A stretch of DNA of 64,000 bases from Paucilactobacillus suebicus DSM 5007 = KCTC 3549 (lineage in GTDB: Bacteria; Bacillota; Bacilli; Lactobacillales; Lactobacillaceae). The stretch is from contig NZ_AZGF01000007.1 in NCBI RefSeq assembly GCF_001434475.1, forward strand, positions 1 through 64,000. Direction: 5' to 3'. Both the position numbers and the translations under genes were made by a program. The notes below the pieces were generated by a model. It did not search any database and had not been told where the DNA came from. It saw nothing but the letters and a program-made list of their open reading frames with translations. Shown one piece after another: positions 37,837 through 47,293 of this stretch. Position 1 is the stretch's first letter. Each line of letters starts with the position of its first letter.

Positions 37837-40076
37837 TTCAATTCATTTCCCTTCAGTGTAGTTTGCCAACCTGTGTGGCCAAAAACATCGTATCGATAAG
37901 TAATCATACCATATTGTTGCGTTGAGATAGATGGTATTTCATATTTCTTAAGTGTCTTCATCGTTTCTTGGTTTGGATGCCCATACCGATTCATTCGACC
38001 AGCTGAAATAATTGCCAAAGATGGACAGACTTTTTTTATGAATTTTGGATCTGAAGCGGTCTTACTGCCATGATGGCCAAGTTTTAAAACATCTGTCGTT
38101 AATCCAGGCATCTTTTGCAATATCTTTCTTTCGCCTTGACGATCTAAGTCCCCCATGAACATAAACCGTAAGTGCGCAACTGATCCTGCCAGAACCATTG
38201 AGTCTTCATTACCGCCTTCACCGGTATGGTATGGATGAATAATTTCTAAAGGTAAGTTATCAATCTTTTGGCCTGCTCTCACTGGGATTAACTTTGTCTT
38301 TTGTCGAGAGGCTACTGGTAAAACTTTATTCGTAAAATTAGTCTGTTTTTCCATTCCATCGGGAAATAAAATCTGATCAACCTTCATATTAGCTAACACA
38401 TCGCTGGTGTACCCAACATGATCTGCGTCTTTATGGCTGAGACAAATATTGTTGATACGGTTAATACCCCGACTTTTTAAATAATTAATACTAGTTCGCA
38501 CAGCACGACTTGTAGGTGCTGTGCCTTGTGCCCATCTAGGCTTCATAAAGCTTAGTTGCCCACCTGTATCAATTAAAGTTACACTAGAATTAAAAGGTTC
38601 TCTAATTAGAAAACAGTCCCCTTGACCAATATCAAAGAAAGTAACTTCCCCGGTTAACGGATAATGAATGAAAATAAAAAAAATACCATAAATCATGGTT
38701 AACCCAAACCAAACACGTTTATCGATCGGATAGATTATCAGCATAATTGTCACAAAAAACAATATGAAACTCATGATAATACTGGGTTTACCAAAATGCA
38801 CCATCCCCGGCAGTGAACCGATTCTATCAATCAAGGTTTGAAACAGTACCAGAAATTGATTGCTGTACTCGGCGATAATTGGTAAAAACCAAAAGGTCAT
38901 GAAACTAAGTATTATTAATGGAAAAATGACTGCAGAAAAAAATGGAATCATTAAGTAACTGGCTAACAAGCTTAGGCAATGCCATTCATATATATAATAT
39001 AAAATTGATGGTAATCCAACTAAATTCATCAAAACTGCCGACAATAATGGCCGGTTCGAGGGCAAAAAGTGCAATATAAAAGACAGTAAATAGCTTAATT
39101 GACCACCTAAGGTTAACAAAACTAGAGGTTGGTACAGTAGACCGGCTGCTAAACTAAGACTCCAAACATCGGCTCTCGATAATTGCATGGCAGATTTACG
39201 ACACAGAAGTGAAATTTCCGCCATCAATACTGCTCTTACCAGTCCAGACGAACCACCGCCTATAATCAAATATGCTGGTAATATAAATATAAGTATCCAG
39301 TCGATGTGTTCCCGCTTAAGCCATGCATATATCAGCACTTTTCGAACAAGCGATACGAATAAAAACACATGCATTCCAGAAATACTAAACAAATGAATCA
39401 ATCCAAGTTGTTTAATACCAGACATTACCGTTGAAAATTCACTAAGGTTATTACCAATTAGTAGACTATTACAATAGATTCTAACCATTAGGGGCATAGA
39501 GGCAAAGTAATTCGCCAATCCGTACCTTATCTCATGACATGAATCAAGAAAATTTTGAAGTATCGTCACAGGTGCAAAAGATGATCCCTGAATTTGTTGC
39601 ACCGTCAATTGATTATAGATATGGTGAAATTCCATATATTTCTGCATATCAAACTGGTTCTCATTAGTTGGAATCGCTACTGGCTCAATAGTGCCCTTTA
39701 TATGCCAATTTACACATTTATTAATGTTTTTAATACGGTGCTGTTCCGCGGGTGTCTTTATTCGACCATAGACTTGGATAACTTCATTCGTATCCTTTTT
39801 TTTACCAACTAGCTGATATTGATCCCCGTTAACCTTTATTTGATCAGGATATACACGAACAACAACAGAAACTTTTTCGTGTTGATTCACTCTTAACTTA
39901 TTGACCCTTTGCTGATGTAAACAACAAAAACTAGAAAAGGCAATTGTTATTATTAATGTAACAATGATCACCTGTTTTTGACCTAAAACGAACAGTCTAA
40001 CCGCTAACCATCCAATTCCAAGAATCAAAATAAAATGATGACCTAAAATAATTCCGGACAGCAGGGCCATTCCCAC
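37806..40076 (-). CDS. comEC: Competence protein ComEC/Rec2 (DNA uptake channel)
   Basis: 756 residues, full length. N-terminal hydrophobic and DUF4131-like region (1-170), the Competence-domain helices (about 180-465, with GIKQLGLIHLFSISGMHV), and a C-terminal metallo-beta-lactamase domain (about 485-740). The last has LSHKDADHVGYTSD, MGDLDRQGE and KLGHHGSKTA with metal ligands intact. It transports single-stranded DNA through the membrane. The start is uncertain: GTG at 40076 or ATG at 40070, neither with a clear ribosome binding site. Third gene of comEA-comEB-comEC-holA. Confidence 0.93.
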   Translation of the reverse strand: MGMALLSGIILGHHFILILGIGWLAVRLFVLGQKQVIIVTLIITIAFSSFCCLHQQRVNKLRVNQHEKVSVVVRVYPDQIKVNGDQYQLVGKKKDTNEVIQVYGRIKTPAEQHRIKNINKCVNWHIKGTIEPVAIPTNENQFDMQKYMEFHHIYNQLTVQQIQGSSFAPVTILQNFLDSCHEIRYGLANYFASMPLMVRIYCNSLLIGNNLSEFSTVMSGIKQLGLIHLFSISGMHVFLFVSLVRKVLIYAWLKREHIDWILIFILPAYLIIGGGSSGLVRAVLMAEISLLCRKSAMQLSRADVWSLSLAAGLLYQPLVLLTLGGQLSYLLSFILHFLPSNRPLLSAVLMNLVGLPSILYYIYEWHCLSLLASYLMIPFFSAVIFPLIILSFMTFWFLPIIAEYSNQFLVLFQTLIDRIGSLPGMVHFGKPSIIMSFILFFVTIMLIIYPIDKRVWFGLTMIYGIFFIFIHYPLTGEVTFFDIGQGDCFLIREPFNSSVTLIDTGGQLSFMKPRWAQGTAPTSRAVRTSINYLKSRGINRINNICLSHKDADHVGYTSDVLANMKVDQILFPDGMEKQTNFTNKVLPVASRQKTKLIPVRAGQKIDNLPLEIIHPYHTGEGGNEDSMVLAGSVAHLRFMFMGDLDRQGERKILQKMPGLTTDVLKLGHHGSKTASDPKFIKKVCPSLAIISAGRMNRYGHPNQETMKTLKKYEIPSISTQQYGMITYRYDVFGHTGWQTTLKGNELKWMLPPYSNS

Positions 40077-40107
40077 AACCGGGAAAAAGTAAAATCGGTA
40101 AATAAGA

Positions 40108-40584
40108 TTAGACTAGATACTGATCTAGTCTTGTCTCCTTCAATACGTCTTGGTTCAAATCAATTTGCTTTAATTTAATATTTTTGAGTTTGATTAATTT
40201 CATTGCATATTCATCGTTATGGTAGTTACGCATGTAATTTATCTGCTTTATTCCAGCTTGTAACAGCATTTTTGTGCATTGCAAACATGGGAAATCAGTT
40301 ACATAGATACTAGCACCATCGGTAGACACTCCAAATTTCGCACATTGTAAAATAGCATTCATTTCAGCATGAATTGTTCTAACACAATGTCCATCAACGA
40401 GATAACAATCTGAATCAATACAATGATCGTCTCCAGAAACAGAGCCATTGTATCCACCCGCAATAATACGCTTATCACGGACAATTGTTGCTCCGACCGA
40501 CAGTCTCTTACAAGTACTTCTTGAAGCTAGCAATGCAGCCTGAATCATAAAATAGTGATCCCAATCAATTCTTTTTTCTGTCAA
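40108..40584 (-). CDS. comEB: ComE operon protein 2, dCMP/cytidine deaminase family
   Basis: 158 residues. The deaminase zinc motifs are complete: HAEMNAILQCAKFG and PCLQCTKMLLQAG. A further CIDSDC/HCVRTIHAE region matches dCMP deaminases. Presumed to make dUMP from dCMP, although ComEB is dispensable for uptake in Bacillus. The TTG at 40584 is chosen because GGAGG is 9 nt upstream; a GTG three codons earlier is too close to it. It lies between comEA and comEC. Confidence 0.92.
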   Translation of the reverse strand: MTEKRIDWDHYFMIQAALLASRSTCKRLSVGATIVRDKRIIAGGYNGSVSGDDHCIDSDCYLVDGHCVRTIHAEMNAILQCAKFGVSTDGASIYVTDFPCLQCTKMLLQAGIKQINYMRNYHNDEYAMKLIKLKNIKLKQIDLNQDVLKETRLDQYLV

Positions 40585-40637
40585 AATTAACACCCTCCTA
40601 CCATTTTGTACTCTAGTATAACAAACTCAAATTAAAT

Positions 40638-41282
40638 CTAAACAGCGATTTGATCCTTTATCTTTGAAACTGACTTATCACCAAATCCATTAATATTTTT
40701 TAGGTCATCAACAGACTTAAACTCACCATGTTCCTGTCGATATTGCAAAATCAAATCAGCTTTTTTATCCCCAATTCCTGTAATTTGAGTTAGTTGTTCT
40801 TTAGTGGCGGTATTAATGTTAATCACCGGGCCAGAAGATGTAGAAGATTCTGCATTCGTAGTTTCACTCATATTCGTATCTGTATTTTGGCCAATCGGTG
40901 TGTTAACTTCTCCCAGGGCTGGAACGTAAACAACTTGTTGATCACTAACTTGCTTGGCCATATTCACATGATTTACGTCCGCATTATTGGTAGCACCGCC
41001 TGCACTCGTAAGTGCGTCTTGCACTCGTAGGCCATGCCGCAATTTGTATACTCCTGGGTGATTTACAGATCCTTTAACATCAACGTAGATAGAATTATTA
41101 TTCCTTCCAGAAGATTTGTTGCTGTGCGTTGATTCGCCGCTTTTCATAAAATTAGCAGAAGTATCTGTTTTTTTACTCTGCAGTCCTTGAAAATAATACC
41201 CACCAATTATAAAGACAATAATACCAATACCGATAACACAGTATTTTTTGTGGTCCTCCCATAATTCCAGTAATCGTTCCAT
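40638..41282 (-). CDS. comEA: ComEA family DNA-binding competence protein
   Basis: 214 residues. One N-terminal membrane helix (about 17-32), a polar linker, a SLBB-like domain (about 60-120, SIYVDVKGSVNHPGVYKL), a Ser/Thr linker, and a C-terminal helix-hairpin-helix pair (about 152-214, ININTATKEQLTQITGIGDKKA). It binds incoming DNA at the outer membrane face and hands it to ComEC. GAGGAGGG precedes the ATG. First gene of the late competence operon. I see no obvious ComX- or ComK-type box upstream. Confidence 0.93.
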   Translation of the reverse strand: MERLLELWEDHKKYCVIGIGIIVFIIGGYYFQGLQSKKTDTSANFMKSGESTHSNKSSGRNNNSIYVDVKGSVNHPGVYKLRHGLRVQDALTSAGGATNNADVNHVNMAKQVSDQQVVYVPALGEVNTPIGQNTDTNMSETTNAESSTSSGPVININTATKEQLTQITGIGDKKADLILQYRQEHGEFKSVDDLKNINGFGDKSVSKIKDQIAV

Positions 41283-41312
41283 TCAATTTTCCCTCCTCAA
41301 ATTATAACTACG

Positions 41313-41350
41313 AAAAAAAACAGTGATTTCGACTTGAAATCACTGCTTTT
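41313..41350 (-). terminator. Terminator of the ylbG-rsmD-coaD-sepM operon
   Basis: CAGTGATTTC pairs with GAAATCACTG (5 nt loop), then eight Ts on the minus strand. Confidence 0.92.
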
Positions 41351-41358
41351 GCAGATAA

Positions 41359-42408
41359 TTATTTATGAGTTTGAAGGTATTTAACAGCATCGTTAAATGT
41401 TTTGACTGGGACTACCTTCATATTAGGTGCATATTTTTTAGCCGTTTCTTTTGCTAACTGATAATTAGTCTTGTGCTGTTCCTCATATTTCAAGATGGTC
41501 TTTGTTGGCTTAATATATGGTGCAAAGAAAACTGTTGCACCAGCCTTCTTAGCCGCAATTACCTTCTTATCGATACCACCAATTTCACCAACACTACCAT
41601 CCGGATTGATAGTCCCTGTACCGGCAATTTTACGACCGTGACGTAAGTTTTGACCAGTCAGTTGTTGATAAATTTGTAAGCTAAACATCAAGCCACCAGA
41701 AGGACCACCAATTTCACCAGGATTTACCTTAACCGGAATTTTTGTTGTCACTTTAACATTATCAGTCAGGACAATGCCAATTCCAGCACGTTTAGTTGTT
41801 AGCTTAACTAAGTCGTGTGTGCTGACGTGTTTCTTACCATTATGCAAATATGTGACCTTAACAGGAGTACCTACTTTACGTTTTGCAAGATACTTTTGAT
41901 ACCCGCTAGCAGTATTAAAGTGGTGACCGTTAACTTCCGTCACAGTGTCTCCAACTTTAATAGTCCCCTTAAACTTAGAGTCACTTTGAACCTGTAGCAC
42001 ATAAATCCCCAAGTATTTCTTGGTATATTGCTGTCCCGCCGCCTTATATGCTGTAGCAATTGCTTCATTGATAGCACTTTGCATATAAAAATCCTGAACC
42101 TTATTATAGGTAGCATCGCTTTCACCACCTGTAACCTCATCAGCACTTTCAATCGTGGCATGTGGATTAGCTAATGCCCAAAGATACGTAATTGGCCTCG
42201 CCCGTTGAAGATAAATAGAAGTTATCATGTAACTCCCCTTTTGCTTGTCGGGGTGATCTTTAACCGTAACATATGACTTTAAACTATCTGCTTCACCAGG
42301 ACTCTCAATGTATGAGTTCAGTGGCCAGAAAATTAACCAAAGTAAAAGTATAGCGATTACTGCAATGAGAGAAATTATGCCTACTTTTTTTCGACTATTT
42401 TTTTTCAA
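41359..42408 (-). CDS. SepM/YlbL-family PDZ-Lon membrane protease
   Basis: 349 residues. An N-terminal membrane anchor (about 9-30), a PDZ domain (about 125-200, VGDTVTEVNGHHF) and a C-terminal Lon-type Ser-Lys protease domain. The catalytic Ser is in GGPSGGLMFSL near residue 236 and Lys in IDKKVIAAKKAGA near 284. In streptococci SepM trims competence pheromone, and YlbL in Bacillus degrades a division inhibitor; substrate here unknown. The TTG start follows GAGGA by 7 nt and sits two bases after coaD. Confidence 0.9.
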   Translation of the reverse strand: MKKNSRKKVGIISLIAVIAILLLWLIFWPLNSYIESPGEADSLKSYVTVKDHPDKQKGSYMITSIYLQRARPITYLWALANPHATIESADEVTGGESDATYNKVQDFYMQSAINEAIATAYKAAGQQYTKKYLGIYVLQVQSDSKFKGTIKVGDTVTEVNGHHFNTASGYQKYLAKRKVGTPVKVTYLHNGKKHVSTHDLVKLTTKRAGIGIVLTDNVKVTTKIPVKVNPGEIGGPSGGLMFSLQIYQQLTGQNLRHGRKIAGTGTINPDGSVGEIGGIDKKVIAAKKAGATVFFAPYIKPTKTILKYEEQHKTNYQLAKETAKKYAPNMKVVPVKTFNDAVKYLQTHK

Positions 42409-42409
42409 C

Positions 42410-42892
42410 CTAATTTCCTCTTAACTTTTCCGCCAATTGATCATTGATGTTTCCAGGTAAGTAATCTGAAATGTTTCCGCCAAATCGGGCTACTTCCTTT
42501 AAAAGGCTACTGGATAAATGCTGATAATTTGGATTTGCCATCATAAAAATTGTTTCAATTTCTCCATCCAGATGTTGATTCATTGCAGCAATATCTCTTT
42601 CGTATTGAAAATCATTAAAGTTTCTTAATCCGCGAAGAAGATAATCAGCGCCGATTTTATTCATCAGGTTAACGGTTAATTCATCAGCTGTAATAACTGA
42701 GACATTCCCCATATCTTTAACTGCATCTTTAATTTGCGACACTCTCTCATCAACGGTAAAGATTGGTTCCTTACTCGTATTGATCATCACAGCAACTGCG
42801 AGTCGATCAAACAATAAGCTTCCACGTTTAATTAAATCAAGATGTCCAAGTGTTAATGGGTCAAAACTACCAGGAAAAACTGCTACTTTCAT
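42410..42892 (-). CDS. coaD: Phosphopantetheine adenylyltransferase
   Basis: 160 residues. The nucleotidyltransferase HxGH-type motif PGSFDPLTLGHLDLI and the LSSSLLKEVA segment are complete. It makes dephospho-CoA from 4'-phosphopantetheine. ATG at 42892 is preferred over the ATG at 42901 because AAAGGAA then has workable spacing. It directly follows rsmD. Confidence 0.95.
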   Translation of the reverse strand: MKVAVFPGSFDPLTLGHLDLIKRGSLLFDRLAVAVMINTSKEPIFTVDERVSQIKDAVKDMGNVSVITADELTVNLMNKIGADYLLRGLRNFNDFQYERDIAAMNQHLDGEIETIFMMANPNYQHLSSSLLKEVARFGGNISDYLPGNINDQLAEKLRGN

Positions 42893-42893
42893 T

Positions 42894-43457
42894 CTAGTCA
42901 TTTCCTTTCAAAAATTGATAGATTGTTAAAACTGTGATGCCATAGTCCTGTTGACGGATCATTTTGAATGAATTTATTTCATCCGTTAAGTCTGCGTCTT
43001 GATTAGTTTCTGCAACAATAACAGCCTTATCATTCAATAAGTCTAACTCAACCATTTTGTTCATATTATCAAAAATTTTCTGTTGTGCATACGGCGGATC
43101 TAAAAAAACTAAATCAAACTTAATATTTCGCTGACTCAGAAGTAGTAATGCTTTATCTGCTTCCTGTTTATAAATATTAAATTTTGATTCATTTTTGGTG
43201 ACGGAAACATTTGCCTTAATTGTTTTAATGGCCTGGTAGTGATGATCTATTAAGAAAGCTGAATCAATCCCCCTTGAAACAGCCTCAATACTTAACCCGC
43301 CGCTACCAGCAAACAAATCCAAACTATTGCCACCATCAAAATACGGCCCAATAATATTAAATAATGCCTCTTTAACTTTATCGGTTGTCGGCCTTGTTCC
43401 ACTTCCTGGAACCGCTTTTAATTTACGACCACGATAATCTCCTGCCACTACGCGCAT
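42894..43457 (-). CDS. rsmD: 16S rRNA (guanine-966-N2)-methyltransferase
   Basis: 187 residues. The SAM-binding DLFAGSGGLSIEA and the N6/N2-methyltransferase DPPYA motif near residue 120 are clear. It methylates G966 of 16S rRNA. Sits between ylbG and coaD in a tight operon. Confidence 0.95.
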   Translation of the reverse strand: MRVVAGDYRGRKLKAVPGSGTRPTTDKVKEALFNIIGPYFDGGNSLDLFAGSGGLSIEAVSRGIDSAFLIDHHYQAIKTIKANVSVTKNESKFNIYKQEADKALLLLSQRNIKFDLVFLDPPYAQQKIFDNMNKMVELDLLNDKAVIVAETNQDADLTDEINSFKMIRQQDYGITVLTIYQFLKGND

Positions 43458-43460
43458 GTT

Positions 43461-43745
43461 TTATTCATCCTCTTCAGTTTCATGTTTGTAAATTCCCGCA
43501 GCTTTCAAATCAGACATATCGGGATCAATGTCAGGCCAGTGTGAATATATCACCTTTTTGACAAATTTCAAACCTTTTAATTTTTGGTATACATCTTCAA
43601 TATTTTCACGATCCATATAAATAACCGCATACCTCATTTTTTTTGATACATACTCAATTCGACCATAATGCCTTAAATTACGAATTGTTCTTAAATTATT
43701 AACATAAACAATTAGGGATTGTCTTTGTTTAATCGCAAAGGCCAT
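43461..43745 (-). CDS. YlbG family protein (DUF2129)
   Basis: 94 residues. RQSLIVYVNNLRTIRNLRHYG and MRYAVIYMDRENIEDVYQKL identify the YlbG family, an unstudied ferredoxin-like small protein that often precedes rsmD and coaD. The ribosome binding site is weak (GAGATG). First gene of the ylbG-rsmD-coaD-sepM operon. Confidence 0.88.
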   Translation of the reverse strand: MAFAIKQRQSLIVYVNNLRTIRNLRHYGRIEYVSKKMRYAVIYMDRENIEDVYQKLKGLKFVKKVIYSHWPDIDPDMSDLKAAGIYKHETEEDE

Positions 43746-43791
43746 ACTATCATCTCACTAACATATAGGATCTTAGACAATTGTACCAAAT

Positions 43792-43835
43792 TTTGAAAGG
43801 GGCCGCACCACTTTACGCGGTACAACCCCTTCAAA
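43792..43835 (-). terminator. Probable terminator of pyc
   Basis: GAAGGGG and CCCCTTTC close a hairpin with an inner CCGC/GCGG pairing. The T run after it is short, so confidence is moderate. Confidence 0.5.
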
Positions 43836-43837
43836 TC

Positions 43838-46800
43838 TTACAAAGTATCAATTTCAATCAGTAGATCATTGGAATCAATTACATCGCCCGCCTCAACAAA
43901 AATACTGTTAACAGTACCATCGACAGGTGCTTGAATTGTAGTTTCCATTTTCATTGCTTCTGTCACAATAATTGGGGTTCCCTTTTTTATCTTGTCACCC
44001 TTATTAACTAGCACCTTAAGGACGGAGCCACTCATTGTTGCACCAATTTCACCTGGTTTAGTAGGTTCTGCCTTACGCTTCTTAACGACAGTATTATGAA
44101 CACTGGCATCAGCAACTTTAACCTCACGTGCGTGACCATTAATGTTGAAGTAAAGTGTCCGCTCACCCTCATCATTTGGTGCGCCAATTTCGTTCAAAGC
44201 AACAATTTCCGTTTTTCCAGGTGCAAGTTCAATATCAACACGTTCGCCTAAACGCATCCCCTGGAAAAATGTTGGTGTATCGAGAACCGTCACAGCACCA
44301 TATTGTTCTTGACGATCTATATAATCCATAAATACTTTAGGATAAAGTACATAACTGATCACTTCTTCGAATGTAACCTTATGACCCACTTTTTCTGTTA
44401 GTTCCTTGGTAACCGCATCAAAATCAATTGGCTTTGCCAAGCTACCAGGTCGAACAGTTAAAGGCTTTTGTCCCTTTAAAACAATTTGTTGCAGTTTCTT
44501 TGGAAATCCGCCTACTGGTTGGCCTAAATCACCTTTGAAAAAGTCAACAACAGAATCCGGAAAATCAAGTGTTTCACCATGTTGTTCCACATCTTCTGGT
44601 GTTAAATCATGCTGCACCATGAATAGCGCCATGTCTCCAACAACTTTAGATGACGGAGTAACCTTAATAATATCGCCAAACATTATGTTAACTTTGCGAT
44701 ACATCTTTTTAACTTCTTCAAATCGATCGCCCAACCGAAGTGCGTTAGCCTGTTGCTGTAAATTAGAGTACTGACCACCTGGCATTTCTGTCTGGTATAT
44801 ATCCGTTTGTGGTCCTACCATCTTGTTTGAAAACTGTTGGTAATAAGGCCGAACAGATTTCCAATAACGATCCACAGCCTCAACATTGCTAATTGAAACA
44901 TCTGGCTGACGCTCAGTTCCCTGTAAAGCGTAAAAGAGACTGCCCATACTTGGTTGTGACGTTGTTCCAGATAACGAGCTAGAAGCAACATCAACAATAT
45001 CGACCCCTGCTTTTGCTGCCTGAGAATAAGTATAAATACCATTACCCGTTGTATCATGAGTATGCAAATGAATTGGCACATCCACAGTATCCTTTAATGT
45101 TGCAATTAATCGATAAGCCGCTTCTGGTTTTAGCAAACCAGCCATATCTTTAATCGCAATAATATGAGCTCCAGCTGCCTGCAATTCCTTTGCTAAATCA
45201 ACGTAATATTTTAAATTATACTTAGATTTATCAGTATCCAGTATGTCCCCCGTATAACACATTGTTGCTTCGGCAACTTTATTGTTATCGCGAACATATT
45301 CAATGCTCTTTTCCATTTGTTCAATCCAATTCAGACTGTCAAAAATTCTGAATACGTCCATACCGTCTTTAGCAGATTGATCAATAAACGCCTTCAATGC
45401 GTTATCAGGGTAGTTTTGATATCCAACTGCGTTTGAACCACGGAAAAGCATTTGAGTCAAAGTCCTTGGAATTAACTTCCGTAACTTCTTTAAACGATCC
45501 CATGGATTCTCTCCTAAGAAGCGATAGGCAACATCAAATGTTGCGCCACCCCACATTTCATATGAGAACAGTTGTGGAAGAGCTTTCTGAAGCTCTGGTG
45601 CAATATTAACCATATCTTTAGTGCGCATTCTGGTCGCAAATAGGCTTTGATGTGCGTCACGCATGGTTGTATCCGTCAGCAATACTGCTTTTTGTTGCTT
45701 GATCCACTCAACCATTGCATCCGGACCCTTGTCATCTAAAACGTCCTTTGCAGTCACAATTTGATCATTAATATCGCTAAATTTTTCATCATACTTAAAT
45801 TCCGGATAATATTTCTTTTCTCGGCTCACACCAGGGAACCCATTAACCGTCGTATTCGCAATATAGTGAAGCAACTGGTTGGGCTGATCTGTTTCATGCG
45901 TGAAATTAAATAATTCTGGTGTATCATCAATAAATGTTGTTGTCGCTTTACCAGATGCAAAGACTGGATGTGAAATAACATTTTTCATAAATTCAATATT
46001 GGTATGCACACCACGAATCGTAAATTCATTCAATACACGCAACATTTTATCGCAAGCTTCTTTGTACGTGTCAGCTGAAACGATCGCCTTAACAAGCAGG
46101 GAATCAAAATATGGTGTAATCACCGATCCAGTGAAGGCATTCCCACCATCAAGGCGGACACCATTCCCACCTGGCGAAATGTAAGTAGAAATTTTACCAG
46201 TATCAGGCATAAAATTATTGGTTGCATCTTCAGTAGTAACTCGAGCTTGAATCGCCGCTCCATGGTAAGTAAGCTCATCTTGTTGTGGTAGATCAATTTC
46301 TTTGTGTAAGTCATAGCCTTGTGCAATTAAAATTTGAGCCTGCACAATATCAAAGCCGGTAATCATTTCAGTAATTGTATGTTCAACTTGAACACGAGGA
46401 TTAACTTCGATGAAGTAAAAATGGTCACCCTCAACTAAGAATTCAACAGTAGCTGCATTCAAATAATGAACGTGTTTCATAAATTTCACTGCAGCATCAC
46501 ATATTCTTTGACGTAATTCTACAGGTAGTGCGACTGCGGGTGCAATTTCGATCACTTTTTGGTTACGTCGCTGAACTGAACAATCTCGTTCAAACAAGTG
46601 CATCACATTTCCATGTTTGTCAGCCAGTATTTGAACTTCAATATGTTTAGGACTTGCAAGATATTTTTCAAGATATATTTCGCTATCACCAAAAGATTGA
46701 CTTGCTTCACTTTGAGCCGTGTTATAAGCATCAACAAGTTCTTCCTCGTGATGCACAATTCTCATACCACGGCCACCACCACCCATTGCGGCCTTAACGA

Positions 46801-47266
46801 AAATCGGATACCCAATTTGTTCAGCATACTTTTTGGCATCTTCAACGGTTTCAACTGGTTCTTTTGTTCCCGGAATCGTCGGTACTCCAGCCTCATCCGC
46901 AGCCCGCTTGGCAGCAATTTTATCACCAAACATCTCAAGATGTTCGACCTTGGGTCCAATAAACGTGATTCCTTCTTCACCACAACGTTTAGCGAATTCG
47001 GCATTCTCTGACAAAAATCCATACCCTGGATGGATTGCATCAACATTATGGTCTTTGGCGATTTGAATGATACCTTCTATATCTAGATAGGCAGCAATTG
47101 GCTTCTTACCTTCACCAACCAAATAAGCCTCATCCGCCTTGAAACGATGTTCCGAATATTCGTCCTCTTTTGCGTAAATCGCAACTGCTGTCATCTTTAA
47201 TTCATGAATTGCTCGAAAAATACGCGTGGCGATTTCACCACGGTTTGCGACCATCACTCTTTGCAT
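43838..47266 (-). CDS. pyc: Pyruvate carboxylase
   Basis: 1142 residues, normal length. The biotin carboxylase part (about 1-450) has GGGGRGMRIV and EVNPRVQVEHT. The carboxyltransferase barrel (about 525-990) has TDTTMRDAHQSL and the HDTTGNG metal region. The C-terminal biotinyl domain has VTEAMKMET with the biotin Lys near 1108. It makes oxaloacetate from pyruvate, bicarbonate and ATP, feeding aspartate and the malate-fumarate branch. I use the ATG at 47266, about 10 nt after GGAGG; a TTG at 47284 has no site. It follows ftsW closely. Confidence 0.97.
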   Translation of the reverse strand: MQRVMVANRGEIATRIFRAIHELKMTAVAIYAKEDEYSEHRFKADEAYLVGEGKKPIAAYLDIEGIIQIAKDHNVDAIHPGYGFLSENAEFAKRCGEEGITFIGPKVEHLEMFGDKIAAKRAADEAGVPTIPGTKEPVETVEDAKKYAEQIGYPIFVKAAMGGGGRGMRIVHHEEELVDAYNTAQSEASQSFGDSEIYLEKYLASPKHIEVQILADKHGNVMHLFERDCSVQRRNQKVIEIAPAVALPVELRQRICDAAVKFMKHVHYLNAATVEFLVEGDHFYFIEVNPRVQVEHTITEMITGFDIVQAQILIAQGYDLHKEIDLPQQDELTYHGAAIQARVTTEDATNNFMPDTGKISTYISPGGNGVRLDGGNAFTGSVITPYFDSLLVKAIVSADTYKEACDKMLRVLNEFTIRGVHTNIEFMKNVISHPVFASGKATTTFIDDTPELFNFTHETDQPNQLLHYIANTTVNGFPGVSREKKYYPEFKYDEKFSDINDQIVTAKDVLDDKGPDAMVEWIKQQKAVLLTDTTMRDAHQSLFATRMRTKDMVNIAPELQKALPQLFSYEMWGGATFDVAYRFLGENPWDRLKKLRKLIPRTLTQMLFRGSNAVGYQNYPDNALKAFIDQSAKDGMDVFRIFDSLNWIEQMEKSIEYVRDNNKVAEATMCYTGDILDTDKSKYNLKYYVDLAKELQAAGAHIIAIKDMAGLLKPEAAYRLIATLKDTVDVPIHLHTHDTTGNGIYTYSQAAKAGVDIVDVASSSLSGTTSQPSMGSLFYALQGTERQPDVSISNVEAVDRYWKSVRPYYQQFSNKMVGPQTDIYQTEMPGGQYSNLQQQANALRLGDRFEEVKKMYRKVNIMFGDIIKVTPSSKVVGDMALFMVQHDLTPEDVEQHGETLDFPDSVVDFFKGDLGQPVGGFPKKLQQIVLKGQKPLTVRPGSLAKPIDFDAVTKELTEKVGHKVTFEEVISYVLYPKVFMDYIDRQEQYGAVTVLDTPTFFQGMRLGERVDIELAPGKTEIVALNEIGAPNDEGERTLYFNINGHAREVKVADASVHNTVVKKRKAEPTKPGEIGATMSGSVLKVLVNKGDKIKKGTPIIVTEAMKMETTIQAPVDGTVNSIFVEAGDVIDSNDLLIEIDTL

Positions 47267-47293
47267 TCCCTCATGCGCCTCCAATTGAATTAA

